From Streptomyces sp. NK15101 (GTDB lineage: Bacteria > Actinomycetota > Actinomycetes > Streptomycetales > Streptomycetaceae): a stretch of 64,000 bases of DNA. Positions 10,179 through 18,377 of the stretch are shown here, piece by piece (positions within the stretch are counted from its first letter, which is position 1; every line of letters starts with the position of its first letter). The stretch is from the NCBI RefSeq assembly GCF_020400725.1, contig NZ_JAINVG010000001.1, forward strand, positions 186,001 through 250,000, given 5' to 3'. Both the position numbers and the translations under genes were made by a program. The notes beneath the pieces were generated by a model. That model saw only the letters and a list, made by a program, of their open reading frames with translations. It did no database searches and was not told where the DNA came from.

Positions 10179-11561
10179 ATGTCCGAGCTCGTCGCCGCCG
10201 AGGACGTGCTCCTCTTCGTCAACGCCGCCGTGACCGCCACCGGCCAGCGCGAGTTCCGGTCCTCCGCCGCCGAGCAGCGCTTCTCGCTCGCGTTCCTCCA
10301 CGAGTACGTACGCGTCAACTACCGTCCCGTGTACGCCGCCGCGCTCGCGCTCGACATCAACGACCACAACGCCGCGCTCGTCGTCGAGCACCTGCTCCGC
10401 ACCCCGAAGGAGGCGGAGCCTGGCGAGGGCCGGCTGATCGCCGCACGCCTCGCGCTGCTGCCGCCGCAGCGGGTCTACCGCCTCTTCGGCGCGCTCCGCG
10501 CCGCCGGGGTCAACAACCGCCGTACGCGCGCGATCGTGCGCGCGTGGCTCGCGGCCCGCCCCGATCCCGCGCTGGACGCGGTGAAGTACCGGACCGGCCT
10601 GAAGACCGCCCTCCGGCACGTCCACGGGCGGGCGGCCGACGCGGAGACGGGCGACTTCCTCTTCGCGCCGGGCCGCCGCACCCGCTACGAGAACGCCACG
10701 CTCGACGCGCACCGCCGGGCGCACTACGAGCAGAACGCGCTGTACGAGCTGCCGTTCACGGTCGCCGAGGGCTTCGCCGCGAAGCACGGGGTGCCCCGCG
10801 CGGTGTTCCTGGAGCGGATCGCGCCCCGGATGACCCGCCTCGAACGGCTGCGCGCGGACCGGGCGGCCGATCTGTCGGTCATGCCGCTCACCCGGCTCGC
10901 CCTGTACGTCCTCGCGCTGCCGTTCGGCGAGCGGGTGGCACGCCGGGCCGAGCTGACGGACGCACTGCGCGCGGCCGCCCGGCGCGCCGCGGGACCGCAC
11001 GCCGGGAGCTGGGGGCGGGTGGCGGCCGTCCTCGACGACAGCTTCTCCTCGTCCGGTTCGGCGGTGAAGCGGCGCCGTCCGCTGGCCGTGGCCCTCGGCT
11101 GTCACTTCCTCCTGGAGGCCCTGGCGTCCCCGGGGGCGTACACCCCGCTGTGGACGTCGGGCCGGGACGATCCCCTGCTCGTCCACCCCTACGGGCCGAC
11201 CCCGCTCGGCCTGCGGGTCCTGGACGCCCTGGAGACCGGTCCCGAGCGTCTGGTGATCGTCTCGGACGGCTGGGACAACGCCCCGCCGGGGCTCGCGGGC
11301 GAGGTGCTGCGGGTGTGGCGCTCGCGCCTCGATCCGGAGCGGCGGACGAGCGCGGTGCACCTGAACCCCGTATACGACTCCGAGGGCTTCGACGTGCGCC
11401 GGCTCGCCCCGAGCGTGCCGACGGCCGGGATCCGGGACGCGGAGGATCTGGCGGCCCTGGTGGAGATCGCGCAGTTCGCGGAGGGGCGCACGGGCTTCGC
11501 GGAGCTGCGGGCCTATCTGGACCGGAGGGTGGAGCTGTTCCTGAAGGGGGCGGAGGGATGA
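10179..11561 (+). CDS. vWA-domain protein with intact MIDAS, TROVE/Ro60-like architecture
   Basis: The 460-aa protein has an all-helical N-terminal part (residues about 1-280, HEAT-like helices such as LDINDHNAALVVEHLL) and a C-terminal von Willebrand A domain. The metal-binding site is complete: DDSFS at 286-290 (Asp286, Ser288, Ser290), Thr341 in GPTPLG and Asp363 in IVSDGWDN. Helical repeats followed by a MIDAS vWA domain is the layout of TROVE/Ro60 RNA-binding proteins; I infer that relation from architecture, not from a profile. ATG 10179 has GAAGGAG upstream. Its stop overlaps the next gene (ATGA), so the pair is expressed together. Confidence 0.7.
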   Translation: MSELVAAEDVLLFVNAAVTATGQREFRSSAAEQRFSLAFLHEYVRVNYRPVYAAALALDINDHNAALVVEHLLRTPKEAEPGEGRLIAARLALLPPQRVYRLFGALRAAGVNNRRTRAIVRAWLAARPDPALDAVKYRTGLKTALRHVHGRAADAETGDFLFAPGRRTRYENATLDAHRRAHYEQNALYELPFTVAEGFAAKHGVPRAVFLERIAPRMTRLERLRADRAADLSVMPLTRLALYVLALPFGERVARRAELTDALRAAARRAAGPHAGSWGRVAAVLDDSFSSSGSAVKRRRPLAVALGCHFLLEALASPGAYTPLWTSGRDDPLLVHPYGPTPLGLRVLDALETGPERLVIVSDGWDNAPPGLAGEVLRVWRSRLDPERRTSAVHLNPVYDSEGFDVRRLAPSVPTAGIRDAEDLAALVEIAQFAEGRTGFAELRAYLDRRVELFLKGAEG

Positions 11562-12724
11562 CCCGGATCGACCTGACCGGGCTCGGCGTGCGGCCCGCGC
11601 AGGTGTGGGGCGGGGTGCGGCTCGTGCCGCTCGTGCGGGACGAGCCGGTGCCGGGGCTGCGGCTGCGCCGGGAGGTGTACGAGGGGTGGGGCGGGGCCTC
11701 CGTCGAGCTCGGCGACCGCACCGCGTACACCTCGTACGTCCCGCACGGCTTCGTCGCCGACTGGACCGGGACGGGGGCGGAGGCCGCCGTGTACGGGACG
11801 CGGCTCGGCGGCGAGGCGGTGCCGGGCTGCGTGCCCGTGCGGCGCCTCCACCGGATGGCCAAGCGCCGGCGCGGCAAGGACGGGCGCGCCGAGCGGCGGC
11901 TGCGGTTCCTGCCGCTGCACCTGGCCCTGGAGGGGTACCTGGCGCTGCACTTCGGGGGGCCGTCCGTGGTCTGGGACGACTGGTCCCGGGAGGCGCTGCG
12001 GCGCGGTCTCTCGCCTCGCGCGGAGGCGGCGTACGCCGGGTGGGCGGTGCCGGGGCTCGCGGAGGCGCTGCGGGTCTTCGAGCTGCACCCGGGCCAGTGC
12101 GGGCTGCTCCTGTACGTGGCGGACGCGCTGGCCGCGGCGTTCGTGGTGCCGCACCCGGACGACTACCGGCTGCTGCACCCGACGCTGGTCGAGGACCTGT
12201 ACGGGGAGCTGGTCCACCAGTACGCGCACTACGGCGCCCCGGTGCCCGAGTTCACGGCGCGGATCCGGGACGGCGCCGGCGGCATCCGCGGCCTCGCCGA
12301 CCTGCGGGCGGCCGCGCGGGAGCAGGAGCGGGCCTGGGCGGCGGCGCACGACGGGCTGATGGCGCGCGACCTGCTGGAGACCCCGTACTCCTTCGAGCGG
12401 GTCCACCGGATGGACCGGTTCGGCCTGTACCGGTTCCTCCCGCCGTTCGAGCGGGGCGGGCGGGAGCAGCACATCGGCGAGGTGATCACCGACCGGAAGG
12501 GGCGGGCGGCCTATCTGAAGACCTTCCGGCTCTCCGAGAACCAGATCCGGAAGGGACACCTCCTGAACCGGCTCGCGGACTGCGACTGGCACCTCGGCCG
12601 GACCGCGGAGGCGCTCGGGACCTCGTACGCCGAACTGGTCCGGCGGGTGCGGGGCGCGGGCCTCGGCGGGCTCCTCGACGCCCACGTCGTCGCACGGCGG
12701 CTCCGCGAAGATCGGGAAGGCTGA
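11558..12724 (+). CDS. Partner of the vWA/TROVE-like protein, with C-terminal Fis-like HTH (possible ARPP-2 family)
   Basis: This 388-aa protein is translationally coupled to the vWA gene. Most of it is a globular alpha/beta domain of unknown function (for example SVVWDDWSREALRRGL, HPGQCGLLLYVADALAAAF). The last 60 residues (HLLNRLADCDWHLGRTAEAL and following) read as a Fis-type helix-turn-helix, suggesting nucleic-acid binding. From memory I suspect the ARPP-2 domain described near TROVE/vWA genes in predicted RNA-repair neighbourhoods, but I cannot confirm this. Its stop codon abuts the GlnR box of glnII. Confidence 0.6.
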   Translation: MTRIDLTGLGVRPAQVWGGVRLVPLVRDEPVPGLRLRREVYEGWGGASVELGDRTAYTSYVPHGFVADWTGTGAEAAVYGTRLGGEAVPGCVPVRRLHRMAKRRRGKDGRAERRLRFLPLHLALEGYLALHFGGPSVVWDDWSREALRRGLSPRAEAAYAGWAVPGLAEALRVFELHPGQCGLLLYVADALAAAFVVPHPDDYRLLHPTLVEDLYGELVHQYAHYGAPVPEFTARIRDGAGGIRGLADLRAAAREQERAWAAAHDGLMARDLLETPYSFERVHRMDRFGLYRFLPPFERGGREQHIGEVITDRKGRAAYLKTFRLSENQIRKGHLLNRLADCDWHLGRTAEALGTSYAELVRRVRGAGLGGLLDAHVVARRLREDREG

Positions 12725-12762
12725 GTAACACGGGGTTCACAAACGGGCAACCGACGGGAAAT
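12725..12762 (+). promoter_or_regulatory. GlnR box upstream of glnII
   Basis: GTAAC-n6-TTCAC-n6-GCAAC-n6-GAAAT with exact 6-nt spacers reproduces the GlnR half-site layout seen at glnA; the second and third half-sites deviate slightly from consensus. It begins directly after the upstream stop codon and ends 118 nt before the glnII start. Confidence 0.82.
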
Positions 12763-12880
12763 CCCGTGTTGCGAAGCTGCGGTCGAACACAAACCGCGCA
12801 GTCAGCGCAGAGACCGCAGCTTCTCGCAGTGCCGCGAGCCGCAGCGGACACCCGCAGCAGCACGCCAAAGGATGAGACCC

Positions 12881-13912
12881 GTGACCTTCAAGGCTGAGTA
12901 CATCTGGATCGACGGCACCGAGCCGACCGCGAAGCTTCGCTCCAAGACGAAGATCATCGCGGGTGAGGGCCTCGCCCTCGACGCGCTGCCGATCTGGGGC
13001 TTCGACGGCTCCAGCACGAACCAGGCCGAGGGCCACGCCTCGGACCGCGTCCTCAAGCCGGTCTTCTCCTGCCCGGACCCGATCCGCGGCGGCAACGACA
13101 TCCTGGTGCTGTGCGAGGTCCTCAACACGGACATGACGCCGCACTCCTCCAACACCCGCGCCGCGCTGGTCGAGGTCGCCACGCGCTACGCCGCGCAGGA
13201 GTCGATCTTCGGCATCGAGCAGGAGTACACCTTCTTCGACGGCACCCGTCCGCTCGGCTTCCCGGTGAACGGCTTCCCGGCCCCGCAGGGCGGTTACTAC
13301 TGCGGCGTCGGCGTGGACGAGATCCACGGCCGCCCGATCGTCGAGGCGCACCTGGAGAACTGCCTCAAGGCCGGTCTCGGCATCTCCGGCATCAACGCCG
13401 AGGTCATGCCCGGCCAGTGGGAGTTCCAGGTCGGCCCGCTGTCCCCGCTGGAGGTCTCGGACCAGCTGTGGATCGCCCGCTGGCTGCTCTACCGCACGGC
13501 CGAGGACTTCAACGTCTCCGCGACGCTCGACCCGAAGCCGGTGAAGGGCGACTGGAACGGCGCGGGCGCGCACACCAACTTCTCCACCAAGGCGATGCGC
13601 GAGGGCTACGACGCGATCATCACCGCGTGCGAGGCGCTCGGCGAGGGCTCGAAGCCGCTCGACCACGTCAAGAACTACGGCGCCGGCATCGACGAGCGCC
13701 TGACGGGCCTGCACGAGACCGCCCCGTGGGACGAGTACTCCTACGGCGTCTCGGACCGCGGCGCCTCGGTCCGCATCCCGTGGCAGGTCGAGCAGGACCA
13801 GAAGGGCTACATCGAGGACCGCCGCCCGAACGCGAACGTGGACCCGTACGTGGTGACCCGCCTCATCGTGGACACCTGCTGCGAGGCCCTGGAGAAGGCC
13901 GGCCAGGTCTGA
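12881..13912 (+). CDS. glnII: Glutamine synthetase type II (eukaryotic-like)
   Basis: GSII is the second, heat-labile glutamine synthetase of Streptomyces and is not adenylylated. The 343-aa protein shows the GSII motifs: WGFDGSSTNQAEG, FGIEQEYTFFD, the ammonia-binding region GINAEVMPGQWEFQVGP and NGAGAHTNFSTKAMR. GTG 12881 (MTFKAEYIW) has AAAGGA 8 nt upstream, so it is preferred to ATG 12872. Transcription is probably controlled by the GlnR box, and a 16-bp hairpin follows the stop. Confidence 0.97.
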   Translation: MTFKAEYIWIDGTEPTAKLRSKTKIIAGEGLALDALPIWGFDGSSTNQAEGHASDRVLKPVFSCPDPIRGGNDILVLCEVLNTDMTPHSSNTRAALVEVATRYAAQESIFGIEQEYTFFDGTRPLGFPVNGFPAPQGGYYCGVGVDEIHGRPIVEAHLENCLKAGLGISGINAEVMPGQWEFQVGPLSPLEVSDQLWIARWLLYRTAEDFNVSATLDPKPVKGDWNGAGAHTNFSTKAMREGYDAIITACEALGEGSKPLDHVKNYGAGIDERLTGLHETAPWDEYSYGVSDRGASVRIPWQVEQDQKGYIEDRRPNANVDPYVVTRLIVDTCCEALEKAGQV

Positions 13913-13927
13913 TCCGCACCGCTTCCC

Positions 13928-13964
13928 GAGGGGCGCCCACCGTTTCACACGGTGGGCGCCCCTC
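13928..13964 (+). terminator. Hairpin terminator after glnII
   Basis: A perfect 16-bp stem (13928-13943 with 13949-13964) and a 5-nt loop lie 16 nt after the stop codon. The stem is mostly G/C, beginning GAGGGGCGCC, with only C/T-rich sequence after it. Confidence 0.88.
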
Positions 13965-14043
13965 TCGCCATGTGGGATGGATGACACGGGATACGACGGG
14001 CGGAGGGGTCGTCGACGGCATTCCCTTCTGGTTCAATAGGGAT

Positions 14044-14166
14044 ATGGCCTTCATGCAGAACGACACCGCGACGGGTCGCCACGACCTCGAGCCGTTCTGG
14101 CCTTCCCGTCAGCACCACGACTTCGACCGGTGCTGTCGACGCGTGAGGAACGCGTCGGCCCTCTAA
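14044..14166 (+). CDS. Possible 40-aa leader peptide upstream of the winged-helix gene
   Basis: A short frame begins MAFMQNDTATGRHDLEPFW and ends RQHHDFDRCCRRVRNASAL. The C-terminal pattern with H-x-D, paired cysteines and R-V-x-x-S-A-L resembles the cysteine-containing putative leader peptides that streptomycetes place before regulated genes. It stops 98 nt before the regulator at 14265. The ribosome site is weak. It may be a leader, a small protein or chance. Confidence 0.3.
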   Translation: MAFMQNDTATGRHDLEPFWPSRQHHDFDRCCRRVRNASAL

Positions 14167-14264
14167 CGCCCCGATCGGTACACGGTCCGATCCCGGCCTT
14201 CGGCCCACGCGCACGACGTACGAGACCTCTCCGTCCGTTCCCCGCGCGAAAGAGCTGATCTGTC

Positions 14265-14810
14265 ATGGCACACACCCAGACCGCCTCCCTCACCGCCGTC
14301 CGCCCCGGCCGGCACCGACTCCGTGCCGTCGACCCCAACGAGGTCGTGGACCTCTCCCAGGTGGCGGACTTCCTGCCGCCCGGCGCCACCCTGCTGCCCG
14401 CGCCCCAGCACGCGCTGCCGACGCTGCCGGGGCGCCCGCCGATGGTCGGGTACCTCGTCCTCGTCCCGGCCGACCAGCAGCCGCACCTGCCCGCGGCCCC
14501 CGCCCCGGCTCCCGCGGCGGCGGAGGCGCAGGGGCCGGTGACCATCGACGGCGTCCAGCGGATCGCCCTCGTCGACGGGGAGGCGCTCGACCTGACGTAC
14601 CTCGAGTTCGAACTGCTCGCCCACCTGGTGGCACACCCTCACCGGGTGCACACCCGCGACCAGTTGGTGACGACGGTGTGGGGGTACGGACACGTGGGCG
14701 ACGGCCGGACGGTCGACGTGCACGTGGCCCGGCTGCGCCGCAAGCTGGGCGCCGAGCACCGCCACACGATCCAGACCGTGCGGCGGGTCGGCTACAAGTA
14801 CACGCCCTGA
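14265..14810 (+). CDS. Winged-helix DNA-binding protein (OmpR/PhoB-type effector domain, no receiver)
   Basis: The 181-aa protein carries a C-terminal Trans_reg_C domain: LDLTYLEFELLAHLVAHPHR, then TRDQLVTTVWGYGHVGDGRT and the recognition/wing segment VDVHVARLRRKLG ending TVRRVGYKY. The N-terminal half is Pro/Ala-rich ([11 protein letters not shown]) and lacks the phosphate-accepting Asp of a response regulator, so control would not be by a normal phosphorelay. The target is unknown. It converges with the PepSY gene: the two stop codons are adjacent with no gap. Confidence 0.85.
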   Translation: MAHTQTASLTAVRPGRHRLRAVDPNEVVDLSQVADFLPPGATLLPAPQHALPTLPGRPPMVGYLVLVPADQQPHLPAAPAPAPAAAEAQGPVTIDGVQRIALVDGEALDLTYLEFELLAHLVAHPHRVHTRDQLVTTVWGYGHVGDGRTVDVHVARLRRKLGAEHRHTIQTVRRVGYKYTP

Positions 14811-16229
14811 TCAGGCGGTTGCCCTCGACCTCACCTTCGCCGCCAGGGCGAGGGTGAGGTCCACCGCCAGGAACGCCAGCAGGCTCAGGCCGAGCAGCGG
14901 GACGAACCGGCCGACGAGCGCCGTCGCCGCCGCGAGCGGCAGGAGCAGCGTCACCGGGACCTTCCGCCACGTGCCGCGCGCCGCCGGGCGGCCCGGGCGG
15001 CGCAGCCACCACATGCGGTAGCCCCAGAGGATCAGCAGGATGAGGGCGAGCGCGAGGGCCGCCAGCGCCAGCTGGTTGAACAGGCCCAGGAACACGCCGG
15101 TGTGCGCGTCGATGCCTATCCGGGTCAGCTTCGCGAGCACCGGATAGTCGCTGAAGCGCAGTCGGTCGAGGACCGTGCCGTCCGCCGGGTTCAGCGCCAC
15201 CGAGTCCAGCTGGACCGGGAACTGCGTGTCGGTCTCCTTGACCACGTACCCCTTGCCCTCGGCAGGCAGCACGACCGAGATCCTCGGGCTGTCGATGCCG
15301 GCCGCGCGGGCCGCCGCCAGTGCTCTGTCGAGGCCTATGTCCGTGCCCTTCGGGGCCGTACCGCCGTGGTGCGCGCCGCCGTGGCCCTCGTGCTCCGAGG
15401 ACGGGGCCGCGCCCGCCGACAGCTTGGGCGTCGCACCGCCGAGCGCGTCCTGGACGGTGCCGATGTTCTCACCCGCGTACCGCGACCAGGTCAGGCCGGT
15501 CGCGGAGAGCAGGACCAGGCCGAGCGCCGCCCACAGGCCGACCGAGCCGTGCCAGGAGAGCGTGCGGCGGCGGGACTTCGGGCCCCGCTCCGGCAGGACG
15601 AGCGCGCGGCGGTTCTTCCGGCGGCGGCCGGCCCAGAGCAGCACGCCGCCGAGCGTGATCACCCACAGCCAGCTCGCGGCGAGCTCGCTGTAGTTGCGGC
15701 CGAGTTCGCCGAGGTGCAGGTCGGCATGGAGACCGTCGATCCAGGTGCGCAGCGGCAGGGCGCCGGAGCTGCCGAAGCTGGGCAGCTGTCCGCGCACGTC
15801 ACCGGTGTACGGGTCGACGAAGACGGCCGACGAGGTGTCCTCGGGGACGTCGGGGTCGGCCATCAGGACCCGGGTGGTCGCGCCGGGTTCGGCGCCGGGC
15901 CAGACGGCGGTGACGGTGCCGTTCGGGTTGGCCTTCCGGGCGATGTCCACCTGCTGGGAGAGCGGGAGGACGGCGTCGCCGACGGGGACCTCCAGCTCGT
16001 GCGCGTAGACGACCTTCTCCGCCTGGAAGGAGAGCGCGTAGAGCAGACCGCTGACGGCGGCCACGAGGAGGAACGGGGCGACGAGGACGCCCGCGTAGAA
16101 GTGGAGGCGCAGGACGAGGGGGCGCAGGGCGCTCCAGGTGCCGGGCCGGGCGGGGTTCCCGGCCGGGGCCGGTGACGGCAGTGCTTCGGATTCCGGAGTT
16201 TCCGGGCGTGCGAGATCGTCGATGGTCAT
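14811..16229 (-). CDS. PepSY-associated membrane protein with His-rich loop
   Basis: A 472-aa membrane protein of the PepSY-TM class. A first helix (LHFYAGVLVAPFLLVAAVSG) is followed by an external region, helices near residues 185 and 235, another external domain, and three C-terminal helices. The loop after the third helix contains SEHEGHGGAHHGG, seven residues of which could bind metal (His/Glu). Such proteins are often encoded with siderophore or metal transport functions. It lies 51 nt downstream of a Met-rich membrane protein gene on the same strand, probably one operon. The role in metal handling is inferred. Confidence 0.82.
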   Translation of the reverse strand: MTIDDLARPETPESEALPSPAPAGNPARPGTWSALRPLVLRLHFYAGVLVAPFLLVAAVSGLLYALSFQAEKVVYAHELEVPVGDAVLPLSQQVDIARKANPNGTVTAVWPGAEPGATTRVLMADPDVPEDTSSAVFVDPYTGDVRGQLPSFGSSGALPLRTWIDGLHADLHLGELGRNYSELAASWLWVITLGGVLLWAGRRRKNRRALVLPERGPKSRRRTLSWHGSVGLWAALGLVLLSATGLTWSRYAGENIGTVQDALGGATPKLSAGAAPSSEHEGHGGAHHGGTAPKGTDIGLDRALAAARAAGIDSPRISVVLPAEGKGYVVKETDTQFPVQLDSVALNPADGTVLDRLRFSDYPVLAKLTRIGIDAHTGVFLGLFNQLALAALALALILLILWGYRMWWLRRPGRPAARGTWRKVPVTLLLPLAAATALVGRFVPLLGLSLLAFLAVDLTLALAAKVRSRATA

Positions 16230-16280
16230 GACGGACCGTCCTTGGAGTCGGTGTGTCGACAGGGGGAGGCGACCCCCGGG

Positions 16281-17036
16281 TCAGACGTGTGCTCCGAGGG
16301 CCGTGGCGCGGGGTGCGGACAGCCGGGGTGGGCCGCGCCGGGAGAGGGCGTGCGCGAGGACGACGGCGTGCGGGCGGAGGGCCTCGCGCCGAGCCCGGCG
16401 GACCGGGCGGCGCGGGGCCGCGGTGACGGGGACGAGGGCGCGGAGCAGGCGGAGCGGGGTGAAGGCGTACGCGAGGGCGGCGCGGGCCAGCGTGAAGAAC
16501 GCGGCCTCGCCGCGGGCGAGCCAGAGGCCGCAGAGGAGGGCGGCGAGGAGGTGGACGGCGAGCATGCCAGCGCCGGAGGCGGAGGTCATGGGGGTGGTGG
16601 TGGCTGTGGCCATGGTGTCCATGGCGGACAGGGCATCCATGCCGGGCATGGTGTCCGTGCCGGGCATGGCGTCCATGCCGGGTAGGGCCTGCATGGCCGG
16701 CATGGTGTGCATGCCGGCCATGGCCGGCGCCCCGTCCGTCCCCGGCATCGCGTGGTGCATCCCCTGCGCGTGCTGACCCGTCGTCGAGAACAGCAGGTGG
16801 AGCGCGCCCTGGAGGAGTAGCAGGGACCCCGCGATCGTGGGCGCGCCCCGGCGTCGTCCGGCCCCCGCCCACGCGACCGCCGCCGTCGCGGCGAAGGCGC
16901 CGAGCAGCAGTGTCGCCGGGAGCTGGTGCGCAGACATGGATGAATGCCCCACAGCGGCCAAAGTCACGCACACGACCGCGAAAAGTGCGGCTCGTAGGGT
17001 GCGCAGGGGCGACCGGGCGTTCGTCATCGCCGCCAT
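16281..17036 (-). CDS. Met-rich membrane protein, possible copper-binding
   Basis: The 251-aa protein has N-terminal membrane helices (LRAALFAVVCVTLAAVGHSS, LLLGAFAATAAVAWAGAG, a third near residue 75), then a central external stretch with repeated HxxM/GM motifs (MHHAMPG, MAGMHTMPAM, MDAMPGTDTMPGMD), one more helix pair and a basic cytoplasmic tail. Clusters of Met and His like this bind copper in other proteins. The matching DNA (about 16590-16770) is an imperfect repeat. ATG 17036 follows GGGATGA; ATG 17027 is an alternative. I know of no characterised homologue. Confidence 0.68.
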   Translation of the reverse strand: MAAMTNARSPLRTLRAALFAVVCVTLAAVGHSSMSAHQLPATLLLGAFAATAAVAWAGAGRRRGAPTIAGSLLLLQGALHLLFSTTGQHAQGMHHAMPGTDGAPAMAGMHTMPAMQALPGMDAMPGTDTMPGMDALSAMDTMATATTTPMTSASGAGMLAVHLLAALLCGLWLARGEAAFFTLARAALAYAFTPLRLLRALVPVTAAPRRPVRRARREALRPHAVVLAHALSRRGPPRLSAPRATALGAHV

Positions 17037-17155
17037 GCTGTCATCCCGGCCAGATGGCCGAACAGGCACACCTCCCGAAGTCGTTTCTCCCCTGGCGGAA
17101 TCTCCGGGAGCGGAACTCCCTGGCCCCGGCCGTGCCCGCCGGGCAGGCTCGGACC

Positions 17156-18154
17156 ATGAGACTGCTGATGCTCGGAGGCACGGAGTTCGTCGGCCGCGCG
17201 ATCGTCGAGGACGCGCTCGAACGGGGCTGGGAGGTGACGGTCTTCCACCGGGGCCGCCACGCCGCTCCGGCGGGGGCCGCGTCGCTGATCGGGGACCGCG
17301 CGGCCCCCGACGGGCTCGCCGCGCTCGCCACCGGTTCCTGGGACGCCGTCGTGGACACCTGGTCGGCCGCGCCCTCGGCGGTCCGGGACGCGGCCCGGCT
17401 GCTCGCGGACCGGGCGGGCCGGTACGCGTACGTGTCGAGCCGCTCCGTGTACGCCTGGCCGCCCGCCGCCGGGCTCGCGGAGGACGGCCCGCTGGTGGAG
17501 GGCTCCCCGGACGACGGGGACGTGCCCTACGCGGAGTCCAAGCGGGGCGGCGAGCTCGCCGCCACCGCCGCCTTCGGGCCCGGCCGGACGCTGCTCGTCC
17601 GCGCGGGCCTGATCCTCGGCCCGTACGAGAACGTGGGCCGGCTCCCCTGGTGGCTGGGCCGGATCGCGCGCGGCGGCCCCGTCCTCGCCCCCGGGCCGCG
17701 GACGATGCCGGTCCAGTACATCGACGTCCGCGACCTCGCCGCATGGACGCTGGACGCGGTGGCGGCCGGTCTTTCGGGGCCGTACAACCTCGTCTCGCCG
17801 TCCGGGCACACCACCATGGGCGGGCTGCTCGACGCCTGCGTGCGGGCGACCGGGGCCGACGCCGAGCTGCGCTGGACGGAGCCGGAGGCGCTCCTCGCGG
17901 CCGGGGCCGAGCCCTGGACGGAGCTGCCGGTGTGGCTGCCGCCGGGCGAGACGTACGACGCGATGCACACCGCCGACGTCTCCCGGGCGCTCGCGACCGG
18001 GCTGCGCTGCCGGCCGGTGGAGGAGACGGTCGCGGACACCTGGGCGTGGCTGGAGTCGCTCGGCGGCGTCGCGCCCCAGCGCCCGGACCGGCAGGGCGCC
18101 GGGCTCTCTCCGGAGCGGGAGGCGGAGGTCTTGGCGGCGCTGACGAAGGGCTGA
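17156..18154 (+). CDS. NAD-dependent epimerase/dehydratase family protein (extended SDR)
   Basis: The 332-aa protein starts MRLLMLGGTEFVGRAIVEDA, the Rossmann TGxxGxxG-type loop with one change (GGTEFVGR), and has the SDR active-site lysine in PYAESKRGGE (YxxxK). This group resembles sugar-nucleotide epimerase-like reductases of unknown substrate. It is monocistronic, divergent from the Met-rich protein gene, and has no diagnostic neighbour. Confidence 0.85.
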   Translation: MRLLMLGGTEFVGRAIVEDALERGWEVTVFHRGRHAAPAGAASLIGDRAAPDGLAALATGSWDAVVDTWSAAPSAVRDAARLLADRAGRYAYVSSRSVYAWPPAAGLAEDGPLVEGSPDDGDVPYAESKRGGELAATAAFGPGRTLLVRAGLILGPYENVGRLPWWLGRIARGGPVLAPGPRTMPVQYIDVRDLAAWTLDAVAAGLSGPYNLVSPSGHTTMGGLLDACVRATGADAELRWTEPEALLAAGAEPWTELPVWLPPGETYDAMHTADVSRALATGLRCRPVEETVADTWAWLESLGGVAPQRPDRQGAGLSPEREAEVLAALTKG

Positions 18155-18377
18155 GGGAGCGTGCCCGTACGGGCGGTGCCCCGCTGTTCCCGCCCGTGCG
18201 AGCGCCGCGCCCGGCTGGGCGGTGCCGCCGCCCCCGCCCGTTCGGGCCCGCGCCCGGCGTGGCGGTGCCCCGGCCCACCCGCCGGGTGGGCGGGGGCGTG
18301 GGTTTCGTGGATCTGCTTGGAGCAGGGTGATCCACTACCGTCGATACGAACGTGCACGAATCGGAGGAATCGACGCC

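Noticed and set aside
18155..18377. Third copy of the intergenic repeat
   Set aside because: GC-rich with partial inverted repeats, but I could not align its core to copies A and B.
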